A DNA stretch of 64,000 bases from Pseudogemmobacter hezensis (GTDB taxonomy: Bacteria > Pseudomonadota > Alphaproteobacteria > Rhodobacterales > Rhodobacteraceae), in NCBI RefSeq assembly GCF_013155295.1, contig NZ_JABJXT010000003.1, positions 124,001 to 188,000 of the forward strand, given 5' to 3'. This document shows, piece after piece, positions 41,967-50,596 of this stretch. Below the pieces are notes generated by a model. It was given only the letters and a program-made list of their open reading frames with translations, was not told where the DNA came from and made no database searches. How positions within the stretch are numbered: the stretch's first letter is position 1; every line of letters begins with the position of its first letter. Position numbers and translations under genes: made by a program.

Positions 41967-42989
41967 TTAAAGCGCCTCGAGGAAAAGGTCGATCTCTTCT
42001 TCGGTGGTCGCCCAGCTGGTCACCAGCCTTGCGCCCTCGCGGTCAGCGCAGTCTTCGGCGTAATAGCTGGCCCCTTTGGCCTGCAGGCGGGCATGGGTGC
42101 CCGGGCCCCAGGTCGGGAACATGATATTCGCCTCGACCGGGTAACGCTGCGCGACGCCCGGCTTTTGCGAAAGCCCATCCGCCAGCCTGGCGGCCATCCG
42201 GTTTGCGTGGTGGGCCAGATCCAGCCAAAGCCCATCCTGCAGCCAGGCCGACATTTGCGCGGCCAGAAAGCGGTGCTTTGACAGCAGATGACCGCCGCGT
42301 TTGCGCCGCAGCTGAAACTCCCATGCGCGGGCGGGATCAAACAGCACCACGGCCTCGACGCCCATACAGCCGTTCTTGGTGCCGCCGAGCGACAGGATAT
42401 CAACGCCGGCACGCCAGGTCAGATCTGCGGGGCTTTCGCCGGTTGCGGCCACGGCATTGGCAAAACGTGCGCCGTCAAGATGCACCGGCAGGCCGTAATC
42501 CCGCGCCACCCGGGCAAGGGCCGCGGTCGCGCTGGCGTCAAGGACCGTGCCCGCCTCGGTCACATTGGTCAGTGACAAGGCCCCGCGCTGGACGCCATGA
42601 ACGCCGCCATTACCGCTGCCGGCGATGGCGGCGTTCATGGCTGCTGGCGACATGCGGCCGTTCTCGCCCGCGACGGTGATCAGCTTGGCGCCATGGGTGA
42701 AGAACTCGGGCGCGCCGCATTCGTCATGGGCGATATGGGCGTTCTGGTGGCAGTAAATCGCAACCCAGGGCGGGCAAAGCGTGGCCAATGACAGCGCATT
42801 GGCGGCGGTTCCGGTGGCAACCAGGGCGATTTCAGCCTCGGGCGCGTCGAAAACCGCGCGGATCTGTGCGGTCAGCCTTTTGGTCAGGGCGTCATTGCCA
42901 TAGCCGGGGCTGGTGCCCTCATTGGCCGCAATCAGCGCCGCCATGATCTGCGGTGCAACGCCAGAGCAATTGTCGGATGCGAAATTCAT
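41967..42989 (-). CDS. ltaE: Low-specificity L-threonine aldolase
   Basis: A 340-residue PLP enzyme of the fold-type I aldolase family that cleaves threonine or allo-threonine to glycine and acetaldehyde. MNFASDNCSGVAPQI, NEGTSPGYGND, ATGTAANALSL, HIAHDECGAPEFF, the LPVHLDGARFANAV segment and the PLP-lysine motif SLGGTKNG are recognised. An exact 17-bp inverted repeat lies within the gene (42594-42641). The start is at the canonical position. Confidence 0.92.
   Translation of the reverse strand: MNFASDNCSGVAPQIMAALIAANEGTSPGYGNDALTKRLTAQIRAVFDAPEAEIALVATGTAANALSLATLCPPWVAIYCHQNAHIAHDECGAPEFFTHGAKLITVAGENGRMSPAAMNAAIAGSGNGGVHGVQRGALSLTNVTEAGTVLDASATAALARVARDYGLPVHLDGARFANAVAATGESPADLTWRAGVDILSLGGTKNGCMGVEAVVLFDPARAWEFQLRRKRGGHLLSKHRFLAAQMSAWLQDGLWLDLAHHANRMAARLADGLSQKPGVAQRYPVEANIMFPTWGPGTHARLQAKGASYYAEDCADREGARLVTSWATTEEEIDLFLEAL
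42594..42641. repeat. 17-bp perfect inverted repeat inside the threonine aldolase gene
   Basis: GCCATGAACGCCGCCAT (42594-42610) and ATGGCGGCGTTCATGGC (42625-42641) are exact reverse complements around a 14-nt centre. The encoded peptide (PAAMNAAIAGSGNGGVHGV) is Ala/Gly-rich, so codon composition contributes, but an exact 17-bp match is long for chance. Confidence 0.7.
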
Positions 42990-43001
42990 AGCCTTCCCCT
43001 G

Positions 43002-43469
43002 TCACTCGTCTGCGTCAAGCAGATAGTCTTCCCAGTCCTCTTCGGGAACCGTCAGTTCTGAGACGGTCTGGCCGCGGATCGTCGGGCCCATGCTGTGGGT
43101 GCTGTCGGGATCGCCGGTCAGCAAAGGGTGCCAGTCTGGCAGCGGCTCATTGTAATAGAGCCGTTTATAGGCGCAGGTTTCGGGCATCCAATAGGCGGAT
43201 TTCGCAAGCGTTTTGGGGGTCAGGAATACGCATTCCGGCACGTGGCGCTTGCGATTGACATAGTCCGAGCACAGGCAGGTGGCATTGTCGAACAGGCGGC
43301 AGGCGACGCGGGTAAAGACCAGCTCGCCCGTGTCCTCAAACTCCAGCTTGTTCAGGCAGCATTTGCCGCATCCGTCACAAAGCGCCTCCCATTCCGGGGG
43401 GGTCATCTTTTTCAGCGGCACCGTTTCCCAAAAACGGGGGCGCAATTCTGGCTTTGGGCTTTGCGACAT
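43002..43469 (-). CDS. YcgN-family cysteine-cluster protein (UPF0260)
   Basis: 155 residues from the ATG at 43469 (MSQSPKPELRPRFWE). The cysteine pattern LCDGCGKCCLNKLE, CRLFDNATCLCSDY, VPECVFL and ETCAYKRLY is that of the YcgN/YkgJ family (zinc- or iron-chelating cysteine cluster), whose role is unknown. It lies downstream of ribF on the same strand with a pair of palindromes between them. Confidence 0.88.
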   Translation of the reverse strand: MSQSPKPELRPRFWETVPLKKMTPPEWEALCDGCGKCCLNKLEFEDTGELVFTRVACRLFDNATCLCSDYVNRKRHVPECVFLTPKTLAKSAYWMPETCAYKRLYYNEPLPDWHPLLTGDPDSTHSMGPTIRGQTVSELTVPEEDWEDYLLDADE

Positions 43470-43511
43470 GCGCTCTATTTGATGCGAGGCACCAGGAAAG
43501 GAAAGGGGGCG

Positions 43512-43557
43512 CAAAAATCTTCAAAGATTTTTGCCCGGTTTCTTCGAAGAAACCGGG
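43512..43557. repeat. Two adjacent perfect palindromes between ribF and the YcgN gene
   Basis: First palindrome, CAAAAATCTT (43512-43521) with AAGATTTTTG (43524-43533). Second, CCCGGTTTCTTC (43534-43545) with GAAGAAACCGGG (43546-43557). They abut exactly and fill the gap between ribF and the next gene. The pair may be a terminator/processing element or a dispersed repeat; no second copy was noticed in this window. Confidence 0.75.
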
Positions 43558-43560
43558 GCG

Positions 43561-44484
43561 TCACTCGGCTGCAAGTACCGCCCGCGCCTGTTCGCAGTCA
43601 CTGTTCATCTGATCGATAAGCGCCGGGAGACCGTCGAATTTCAGCTCTGGCCGCAGGAAGTCCACCAGGGCGACCGAGAGGTGATGCCCATAGAGATCCC
43701 CTTTGAAATCCAGCAGATAGGTTTCCAGATTGGCGGCCTGGCCGTTGAACATCGGCCGCACGCCCAGGCTGGCGGCCCCCATATAGCTGCCCGCCTGCGG
43801 CCCGGTCAGCACATCAACGCGCACCGCATAGACGCCATAGCGCGGCAGATGCAGCCCGGTCAGATCCATATTGGCGGTGGGAAAGCCCAGTTCGCGGCCG
43901 CGTTTCTCGCCGTGGATCACTGCACCTTCGATCCGGTGCAAATGGCCCAGCATCGCGGCCGCATCGCGTGGGCGCCCCTGGCTGAGGGCCTCGCGGATCG
44001 CGGTTGAGGAAATGCTGATTCCATTGCGTTGCAGCAAAGGCGCGATGGTGGTTTTGATGCCGTTCTCTTCGCCAAGGCGCTGCATATCTGCGGCCGTGCC
44101 CGCCCGGCCTTTGCCGAAGCAGAAATCCTCGCCGATCACCACATGGCTGAGGCCAAGGCCCTCGGCCAGCACATTGCGCACGAATTCCGCCGGGGTCAGC
44201 GCGGCAAGGCCCGCGTTGAAGGGCAGCTGAAAGAGATGCTCGACGCCCAGCTTGGCCAGGCGGTTGGCCCGCGCCTCGGCATTCATCAGCCGAAAGGGCG
44301 AGGCGTCGCGCTGAAAGAACTGCCGGGGATGGGGCTCGAATGTCACGATGCCCAGGGGGGCCGGGCCACGGGCGAGGTCGATCACGGCCTGATGGCCCAG
44401 ATGCACCCCGTCGAAATTGCCAAGCGCACAGGAGGTTCCCCGCGCTTCAGCACCCAGCCAGTGCCAGTCCTGATAAATCTGCAT
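43561..44484 (-). CDS. ribF: Bifunctional riboflavin kinase / FAD synthetase
   Basis: 307 residues from the ATG at 44484. N-terminal FAD synthetase: CALGNFDGVHLGHQAVI, VTFEPHPRQFF, VVIGEDFCFGKGRAGT and the ISSTAIREALSQG motif. C-terminal riboflavin kinase: GEKRGRELGFPTANM, YGVYAVRV, GAASLGVRPMF, LETYLLDFKGDLYG. It makes FMN and FAD in the cytoplasm. Length is standard for the family. Confidence 0.95.
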   Translation of the reverse strand: MQIYQDWHWLGAEARGTSCALGNFDGVHLGHQAVIDLARGPAPLGIVTFEPHPRQFFQRDASPFRLMNAEARANRLAKLGVEHLFQLPFNAGLAALTPAEFVRNVLAEGLGLSHVVIGEDFCFGKGRAGTAADMQRLGEENGIKTTIAPLLQRNGISISSTAIREALSQGRPRDAAAMLGHLHRIEGAVIHGEKRGRELGFPTANMDLTGLHLPRYGVYAVRVDVLTGPQAGSYMGAASLGVRPMFNGQAANLETYLLDFKGDLYGHHLSVALVDFLRPELKFDGLPALIDQMNSDCEQARAVLAAE

Positions 44485-44533
44485 GCGTCCCGCAGGCCTT
44501 ATCGGGGGGCAGGCAGACGGATCTGGTGCCCGG

Positions 44534-44989
44534 TCAGTCGAATTTGCGGCTTGGCGCCAGAACGACGGCCTCACCTTTCAGCACTGTTGTTTTACCGACT
44601 GATGCGGTGGTTTCAAGGGTAACGCGCCGTTTCGCATGATCAATCGCCAGCACGCTGACCTCGGCGGTGACAATATCGCCAGGGCGCACCGGGGCCAGGA
44701 ATTTCAGCGACTGACCCAGGTAGACGGTGCCGTGGCCGGGCAGCTGCTCGCCGATCACGGCTGAGATCAGCCCGGCGGTCAGCATGCCATGCGCGATACG
44801 GCCCTGAAAAATCGTGTCCTGGGCGTAGGATTCGTCCAGATGAACCGGGTTGCGGTCGGTCGAGACCTCGGCAAACAGCTCGATATCGCGGTCGCTGACC
44901 TCTTTGGTCAGGCTGCGGCGCATGCCGATTTCAAGGTCTTCGATGCAGATCGTGCCGCGGGGCTGATTGTGACTGTTGTCGAGCATCAT
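44534..44989 (-). CDS. MaoC-like (R)-specific enoyl-CoA hydratase
   Basis: 151 residues (start at 44989 or the adjacent ATG at 44986). A hot-dog fold MaoC protein with the hydratase motif: FAEVSTDRNPVHLDESYA, IFQGRIAHGMLTAGLISAV, then YLGQSLKFLAPVRPGD. Asp and His of the D-x-N-P-x-H motif are present. Relatives of PhaJ link fatty acid oxidation with polyhydroxyalkanoate synthesis; others act in other acyl-CoA routes. No PHA gene is nearby. A perfect 12-bp hairpin lies 10 bp before the start and may control translation or transcription. Confidence 0.85.
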   Translation of the reverse strand: MMLDNSHNQPRGTICIEDLEIGMRRSLTKEVSDRDIELFAEVSTDRNPVHLDESYAQDTIFQGRIAHGMLTAGLISAVIGEQLPGHGTVYLGQSLKFLAPVRPGDIVTAEVSVLAIDHAKRRVTLETTASVGKTTVLKGEAVVLAPSRKFD

Positions 44990-44998
44990 GGCCTGTCC

Positions 44999-45027
44999 TG
45001 TCGTGACGAATCCCTTTCGTCACGACA
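44999..45027 (-). promoter_or_regulatory. Perfect 12-bp hairpin just upstream of the MaoC-like gene
   Basis: TGTCGTGACGAA (minus strand, 45027-45016) pairs with TTCGTCACGACA (45010-44999) around the loop AGGGA. Only about 10 nt separate the stem from the ATG, so the purine-rich loop and the stem base would hold the ribosome binding site. It may be a translational switch or a protein operator. Confidence 0.55.
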
Positions 45028-45074
45028 GAAGCTAGCAGATGCTGCGGCGCAGCGCAATCGTATGCGCAAGTTGT

Positions 45075-45100
45075 TTGCTGATTTTGGCAATTATCAGCAA
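45075..45100. promoter_or_regulatory. Inverted repeat in the MaoC promoter region
   Basis: TTGCTGAT (45075-45082) and ATCAGCAA (45093-45100) form an 8-bp dyad with a 10-nt AT-rich centre, about 85 bp upstream of the MaoC-like gene. Candidate operator. Confidence 0.4.
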
Positions 45101-45120
45101 TAATATTTCGCGATGAAATG

Positions 45121-46014
45121 TCAGGCGAGTTTGGCAATGGCGTAAAGCGGGGCCTGCATTTCGCGGTCAAGCCAGGCGTTCAGCTTGGCCGGATCGGGGT
45201 TCAGCGGATCGGCCCCGAATTCCTCTGCATGGATGCCGCCGGTGATGAACAGCGCATCCAGCGCCTCGCCGCCTGCGCCGCGAATATCGGTGGGCAGGCC
45301 GTCGCCGATGCACAGGATCCGCATATCGCTGCGCCCGGTCAGCGCGTTCAGACGGCGGCGGGCCAGATCATAGATCGGCGGATGCGGCTTGCCGAAGTAA
45401 AGTGCGGTGCCGCCCATTTCCTCATAGGCCTGGGCCAGCGCCCCGGCGCAATAGATGCGCCGATCGCCCCAGTCGACGATGATATCGGGATTGGCGCAAA
45501 GCATCTTCAGGCCCTGGGTTTTGCCATACAGCAGCTCGGCGCGGTAATCGGCGGGGGTTTCGGTCATGTCATCGCGCAGCCCGGTGCAGACGATGCCCTC
45601 TGCCTCAGCCAGTGGCACCAGCGTGATCGGCGGCGATGAGGCCGCCAGATCGGCCAGATCAGGCGCGAAAGTGTCGAAGAAGGCCATGTCTTTTTCGGCG
45701 CCGATATGGAAAACCTTCCGCCCGACCGCACCCGTCAGCAGGCCGAACTGCGCCGCATCGCCCGAGGTTGCAATCTCATCCCAGGCGTCACGCGGCACGC
45801 CGATCCGGTCAAGCTGGGCGATCACCGATTGCTTCGGACGCGGCGAATTGGTCAGCAGCAGGACCGTCACGCCCCGCGCCCGCGCCGCCTGCAGGGCTGC
45901 GACAGCATCGGGGAAGGCCACTTCGCCATTGTGCAGGCAGCCCCAGAGATCGCAAAACAGCGCATCATAATTGCCCGAGATATCTGCGAGCGAGGAGATC
46001 AGGGTCGTGGCCAT
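45121..46014 (-). CDS. TIGR01459-type HAD-family hydrolase (NagD-like)
   Basis: 297 residues from the ATG at 46014 (AAAGGA upstream). DALFCDLWGCLHNG is the nucleophile motif (D-x-W variant), with VLLLTNSPRPK (motif II), YFGKPHPPIYDLA (motif III lysine) and CIGDGLPTDIRGA (motif IV). This is the HAD subclass IIA pattern typical of alphaproteobacterial TIGR01459 proteins. Substrate unknown; related NagD enzymes act on nucleotides and sugar phosphates. Confidence 0.9.
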   Translation of the reverse strand: MATTLISSLADISGNYDALFCDLWGCLHNGEVAFPDAVAALQAARARGVTVLLLTNSPRPKQSVIAQLDRIGVPRDAWDEIATSGDAAQFGLLTGAVGRKVFHIGAEKDMAFFDTFAPDLADLAASSPPITLVPLAEAEGIVCTGLRDDMTETPADYRAELLYGKTQGLKMLCANPDIIVDWGDRRIYCAGALAQAYEEMGGTALYFGKPHPPIYDLARRRLNALTGRSDMRILCIGDGLPTDIRGAGGEALDALFITGGIHAEEFGADPLNPDPAKLNAWLDREMQAPLYAIAKLA

Positions 46015-46183
46015 GGCGCGTCCTTTGCGGTCTGTCGTCACCAATGGCTTACGCCAGGTCGGGGCGAATGGCAAAGACCCGTGCTGAAAACCGCGCTTTG
46101 GCGGGCTGTTCTGCTTGCCCCGGGGCGGCCATGCGGTATAGGTGCGGGAAAACCGGCAAAGGGCCGGAAACGGGGGCCGTTTT

Positions 46184-46678
46184 ATGCCGGAAAAGACCGT
46201 ATCCGTTGGCATCATCATGGGGTCGCAATCCGACTGGACCACGATGAAAGAAGCCGCGATCCTGCTGGATGAGCTGGGCATCGCCTATGAGGCGAAGATC
46301 GTCTCGGCCCATCGCACGCCAGACCGGCTGTGGGATTACGGCAAATCGGCGGTATCGCGCGGGCTGAAGGTGATCATCGCAGGCGCGGGCGGTGCGGCGC
46401 ATCTGCCGGGCATGATGGCGTCAAAGACGCGGGTGCCGGTGATCGGGGTTCCGGTGCAGACAAAGGCGTTGTCGGGCGTCGACAGTCTTTATTCGATCCT
46501 GCAGATGCCCAAAGGCTTTCCGGTGGCGACCATGGCGATTGGCGCGGCGGGGGCGGCGAATGCCGGGCTGATGGCGGCGGGGATTCTTGCGGTCTCTGAC
46601 CCGGCCATTGCGGCCCGTCTGGATGCCTGGCGCGAGGCGCTTTCCGCCTCTATCCCCGAGGAGCCGAAAGATGAATGA
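46184..46678 (+). CDS. purE: N5-carboxyaminoimidazole ribonucleotide mutase
   Basis: A 164-residue class I PurE, which moves the carboxylate of N5-CAIR to give CAIR in purine synthesis. [43 protein letters not shown] and [31 protein letters not shown] are classic. The stop overlaps the purK start by 8 bp. Confidence 0.97.
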   Translation: MPEKTVSVGIIMGSQSDWTTMKEAAILLDELGIAYEAKIVSAHRTPDRLWDYGKSAVSRGLKVIIAGAGGAAHLPGMMASKTRVPVIGVPVQTKALSGVDSLYSILQMPKGFPVATMAIGAAGAANAGLMAAGILAVSDPAIAARLDAWREALSASIPEEPKDE

Positions 46679-47747
46679 TCAGGCCAAACCCTTCGCGCCG
46701 GGCGCGGTGATAGGCATTCTGGGCGGCGGCCAGCTGGGGCGCATGCTTTCGGTTGCGGCCAGCCGTCTGGGCTATCTCACCCATATCTATGAGCCGGGCG
46801 CGGCCCCGGCGGGCCATGTTGCGGAAAAGGTGACCACGGCCCCCTATGAGGATCTCGACGCGCTGCGCGCCTTTGCCGCCAGCGTCGATGTCGTGACCTA
46901 TGAGTTTGAGAATGTTCCGACCGAGGCGCTGGATGTGATCGAAAGCCAGCGTCAGATCCGCCCCAACCGCCGCACCCTGGCGATCAGCCAGGACCGGATC
47001 ACCGAGAAGCAGTTCCTGAACGGGCTGGGCCTGAAAACCGCGCCCTGGGCGCAGGTGGACAGTCTGGATGATCTGCAGGCGGCGGTGGGAAACCTGGGCC
47101 TGCCCGCGATCCTGAAAACCACCCGGCTGGGCTATGACGGCAAGGGCCAGGTGCGGCTAAGCGCTGATACCGATCTGGCGGCGGCGCTGGCCTCTTTGGC
47201 GGGCGCGCCTGCGGTGCTGGAGGGCTTTGTTGAATTTGAGCGCGAGATCTCGGTGATTGCCGCCCGGGGCGCGGATGGTCAGGTCTCGGTCTTTGATCCG
47301 GGCGAGAATGTGCACAAAGACGGCATCCTGCGCACCACCACTGTTCCGGCGCGGATCACGCCTGCGATGCGCTCGGATGCGGTATTGCTGGCGGCGCGGA
47401 TCCTGAATGCGCTGGATTATGTCGGCGTGATGGGGGTCGAACTGTTCGTCACCCGCCAGGGGCTTTTGGTCAATGAGATCGCGCCACGGGTGCATAACTC
47501 CGGCCACTGGACGCAGCAGGGCTGTGTGGTCGATCAGTTCGAGCAGCATATCCGCGCGGTTGTCGGCCTGCCGCTGGGCGATGGCACCCGCTATGCCGAT
47601 GTGGTGATGGAGAACCTGATCGGCGATGATCTTGACCGCTTGCCCGATCTCTTGGGCGAAAGCGGGGTTGCGGTGCATCTTTACGGCAAGGGCGCCGCGC
47701 GTCCTGGCCGCAAGATGGGCCATGTGAACCGGATCGTGAAGGGCTGA
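46671..47747 (+). CDS. purK: 5-(carboxyamino)imidazole ribonucleotide synthase
   Basis: A 358-residue ATP-grasp enzyme that makes N5-CAIR from AIR, ATP and bicarbonate, the step before Pur[72 protein letters not shown] and [14 protein letters not shown] are recognised. The start (46671) lies within the last codons of purE, so the two are translationally coupled. Confidence 0.97.
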   Translation: MNDQAKPFAPGAVIGILGGGQLGRMLSVAASRLGYLTHIYEPGAAPAGHVAEKVTTAPYEDLDALRAFAASVDVVTYEFENVPTEALDVIESQRQIRPNRRTLAISQDRITEKQFLNGLGLKTAPWAQVDSLDDLQAAVGNLGLPAILKTTRLGYDGKGQVRLSADTDLAAALASLAGAPAVLEGFVEFEREISVIAARGADGQVSVFDPGENVHKDGILRTTTVPARITPAMRSDAVLLAARILNALDYVGVMGVELFVTRQGLLVNEIAPRVHNSGHWTQQGCVVDQFEQHIRAVVGLPLGDGTRYADVVMENLIGDDLDRLPDLLGESGVAVHLYGKGAARPGRKMGHVNRIVKG

Positions 47748-47807
47748 GGTCGCAGATCTTTGGCCGCAAATCTTTGACCTGGCACCTCTGCTGGCCGAAA
47801 GCGGCCT

Positions 47808-48536
47808 TCAGAGGCCTTCTGGCCCGCGCTGAAACTGTCCCTTTTCCAGGAAAAACAGCGTCTGGCGGATCACCTTTGGCGCGAACATCATCCAGGTATG
47901 GCTGACGGGCAGGGTGATGTGGTCGCTCATGCCCTGCAGGCGGGTGCTGGCGACGCTGACCTTGCCGTCATTCTCGCCCGGGATCAGCGCCGAATACCAG
48001 GGGCTGACCGAGCGGTTTCCGGCGATGATCCCCAGCGGGTAATCGGCGGCGGGCAGGCGGTTGGGCCAGCTGTCAGGCGCGGTGCCCAGCGACAGCCCCG
48101 CCGGGCCGTTGATCCAGCGAAAGGGTGCCAGGCTGCCCAGGCGGTCAACCACCTCGGATCCGTGATTGGGCGGGCCAAGCATCACCGTGCGCCCCGCGCC
48201 GGGCAGACGGTTGTGGCACAGCCACTCGCGCAGCACGATGCCGCCCATCGAATGGGTGACGGCATGCAGCGTCTGGCCCGGTGCCAGCGCTCCGTCATCC
48301 TGCGCGGCGCAGATCGTCTGATCCAGCAGCCGGGGCAGGATGCTGACCTCTTCGCGGGTTGAGGGATAGGCGGCGCTGATCACCTGATAGCCCGCGCCCC
48401 GCAGCGCCAGCGCCAGCGGCAAAAGCGAGCGCTGGCTGCGCGCCAGACCATGGATCAGCAGCACGGCCTGGCCGTTCAGCGGCCGCCCGGCCTCGGGGAG
48501 AAGAGAAAGCAGACCTGTTTCCACGCGATCTGACAT
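47808..48536 (-). CDS. Alpha/beta hydrolase, lipase-like
   Basis: 242 residues with [14 protein letters not shown], the nucleophile motif [26 protein letters not shown] (lid-like region) and a C-terminal His in LPVSHTWMM. It resembles small esterase/lipase-like proteins of the PGAP1/LipA type. No signal peptide is seen. It follows the iron-permease-like gene with a 2-bp gap, so the two are probably co-transcribed. Substrate unknown. Confidence 0.82.
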   Translation of the reverse strand: MSDRVETGLLSLLPEAGRPLNGQAVLLIHGLARSQRSLLPLALALRGAGYQVISAAYPSTREEVSILPRLLDQTICAAQDDGALAPGQTLHAVTHSMGGIVLREWLCHNRLPGAGRTVMLGPPNHGSEVVDRLGSLAPFRWINGPAGLSLGTAPDSWPNRLPAADYPLGIIAGNRSVSPWYSALIPGENDGKVSVASTRLQGMSDHITLPVSHTWMMFAPKVIRQTLFFLEKGQFQRGPEGL

Positions 48537-48538
48537 CG

Positions 48539-48937
48539 TCAGGCCTCGGGCGAGTCGGTGTCGGATTCGCCGCGCATACGGTTCTCACGGGCCGCGCGGG
48601 CCAGCTGGATGAAGCGGCGGCGGAACTCGGCGATTTCCTTTTCGTCCAGTTCTTCCAGATCCAGCAGCGCGTTATGGGCGCCATTGGTGGCCCGGATCAG
48701 CTCATCCAGTTTCAGCTGGATGGCGGCGGTGTCATGGTCCTGGCTGTTCTGGATCAGAAAGACCATCAGAAAGGTGATGATGCTGGTCGCGGTATTGGCC
48801 ACCAGCTGCCAGGTGTCAGACCAGCCGAAAACCGGGCCGGTAATGCCCCAGATCACCACAAATCCGGCGGCCATCAGAAGCGTCGCAGGCCGGCCGCACA
48901 TCCGCGCACATTGCCGGGCAAGGGTGGTGTATTTCAT
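48539..48937 (-). CDS. Low-affinity iron permease family membrane protein
   Basis: 132 residues from the ATG at 48937. Two hydrophobic segments ([20 protein letters not shown] and [19 protein letters not shown]) are followed by the family hallmark [20 protein letters not shown] and an acidic C-terminal tail. Proteins with this pattern (PF04120) are named after a fungal iron transporter, but bacterial members are not characterised as transporters. Iron transport should not be assumed. Confidence 0.85.
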   Translation of the reverse strand: MKYTTLARQCARMCGRPATLLMAAGFVVIWGITGPVFGWSDTWQLVANTATSIITFLMVFLIQNSQDHDTAAIQLKLDELIRATNGAHNALLDLEELDEKEIAEFRRRFIQLARAARENRMRGESDTDSPEA

Positions 48938-49167
48938 CGCTGAAGGGCTTTCACAAAGGGGCACAGGTCACGGGGACAATCTGGGGCGGCCCGGCTTTGA
49001 CGACAAGCGGGATTTTCAGGGATGGGCGGGCGCATCCGCGAAAGCGCCAGCTTGCCCGGCACAAATGCCAGGAAGATCAGGAGACGGGTGTCACCTGGCG
49101 GTTACCCCTGCGTCTCGCAGGCTGGCAGCTGGCCGGGGGCACATCCGGAACGGGCAGCGGTATCGTA

Positions 49168-50349
49168 TCAGCGCAGCGCTTTGACGCCGCGGGCAATGCC
49201 CTCCAGCGTCATCGGCACCATGCGATCGGCAAAGATCGCGCTGATCAATGCGGTGGACTGGCTATAGGACCATCGCGCCTCGGGCGTCGGGTTGATCCAC
49301 AGGTGATGCGGCCATTGCGCGGTGGCGCGGGTCAGCCAGGTGGCACCGGATTCGCGGTTCCAGTGTTCATTCGCGCCGCCGGGATGGGTGATCTCATAGG
49401 GCGACATCGCGGCGTCACCCACAAAGATCGCCCGCCAGTCGGGGCCGTGGCTGCGCAGAACGTCCCAGGTGGGGGTCTGATCTGACCAGCGGCGCTGATT
49501 GTCGCGCCAGATCCCCTCATAAAGGCAGTTGTGGAAATACCAGGTTTCCAGATGGCGGAATTCCGATTTCGCGGCCGAGAACAGTTCCTGCAGGATTTTG
49601 ACATGGGCATCCATCGAGCCGCCAATGTCGAGAAACAGCAAGACCTTAACGGCATTGCGGCGCTCTGGCCGGGTCTGCACATCCAGCCAGCCCTGTTTGG
49701 CGGTGGCGCGGATGGTGCCCGCCAGATCCAGCTCTTCGGTTGCGCCATCGCGGGCCCAGCGGCGCAGCGCCCTCAGCGCCAGTTTGATGTTCCTGGAGCC
49801 GATTTCGGCCTTGTCATCCAGGTTGCGGAACTCGCGCCTGTCCCAGACCTTGACGGCGCGCTGATGGCGGCTTTCCTGCTGGCCGATACGGATGCCTTCG
49901 GGATTGTAGCCATAGGCCCCAAAGGGCGAGGTGCCTGCGGTGCCGATCCATTTATTGCCACCCTGATGGCGGCCTTTCTGCTCTTCCAGCCGCTGGCGCA
50001 GGGTCTCCATCAGCTTGTCAAAGCCGCCAAGGGCCTGGATCTGTGCCTGCTCTTCGGGGGTCAGGAATTTCTCGGCCAGTTTTTGCAGCCAGTCGCCGGG
50101 CAGGTCCATCGCCTCGATGACCATCTGATCGCTGATCTGATCAAGCCCCGCAAAGGCCTGGGCGAAGGCGCGGTCATAGCGGTCGAGGTGACGCTCGTCC
50201 TTGATCAGGGTCAGGCGGCCCAGGTGGTAGAAGGCCTCGGTGTCATTGGTGGCAAGGCCCGCCTGCAGCGCCTCAAGGAAGGCGAGGAATTCACGCGGGC
50301 TGACGGGCACGCCTTCGGCCCGGAGTGCATCGAAAAAGGGCAGGAACAT
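49168..50349 (-). CDS. VWA domain-containing CoxE-like protein
   Basis: 393 residues. The start MFLPFFDALRAEGVPVSPREFLAFLEAL, followed by YHLGRLTLIKDERHLDRYDRAFA, is typical of CoxE-like proteins. A C-terminal von Willebrand A-type domain carries a degenerate MIDAS (FLDIGGSMD, with Gly in place of the first Ser) and IFVGDAAMSPYE. Such proteins work with MoxR-type AAA+ ATPases in maturation of metalloenzymes or membrane complexes. The matching MoxR gene lies 2.4 kb upstream on the same strand, separated by two other genes. Confidence 0.9.
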   Translation of the reverse strand: MFLPFFDALRAEGVPVSPREFLAFLEALQAGLATNDTEAFYHLGRLTLIKDERHLDRYDRAFAQAFAGLDQISDQMVIEAMDLPGDWLQKLAEKFLTPEEQAQIQALGGFDKLMETLRQRLEEQKGRHQGGNKWIGTAGTSPFGAYGYNPEGIRIGQQESRHQRAVKVWDRREFRNLDDKAEIGSRNIKLALRALRRWARDGATEELDLAGTIRATAKQGWLDVQTRPERRNAVKVLLFLDIGGSMDAHVKILQELFSAAKSEFRHLETWYFHNCLYEGIWRDNQRRWSDQTPTWDVLRSHGPDWRAIFVGDAAMSPYEITHPGGANEHWNRESGATWLTRATAQWPHHLWINPTPEARWSYSQSTALISAIFADRMVPMTLEGIARGVKALR

Positions 50350-50366
50350 CGCACCGCCCCCCGTTT

Positions 50367-50558
50367 TCAGATGCCAGAGCGCAACAGCAGGATCTGCGCA
50401 AAGAGGCCGATCACCCCAAGGAACAGCCCGGTCGCCAGGGCGTATTGCGCCAGGTCAGCGGGCTTGCCGCCCAGGCTGCGGGCCCGCAATGCGCCGATGA
50501 CCGCGCCCAGGAAGAAACCACCGATTGCCAGCATGAAATGATGCCCCCGAGCTGCCAT
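50367..50558 (-). CDS. Small membrane protein
   Basis: 63 residues from the ATG at 50558 (alternatives at 50564 and 50534). Two hydrophobic helices (FMLAIGGFFLGAVIGALRARS and YALATGLFLGVIGLFAQILLL) joined by a positively charged loop. It looks like the small two-helix protein of unknown function that accompanies VWA genes in Rhodobacteraceae. The start is uncertain. Confidence 0.6.
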   Translation of the reverse strand: MAARGHHFMLAIGGFFLGAVIGALRARSLGGKPADLAQYALATGLFLGVIGLFAQILLLRSGI

Positions 50559-50596
50559 GTGCAAGGCTGACCGGGGGCAGGGTTCTGCAATCCGTC

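Noticed and set aside
48539-48937. Functional iron transporter
   Set aside because: The family name comes from a fungal protein. The 132-residue protein has only two hydrophobic segments, so a transport role is not supported by the sequence.
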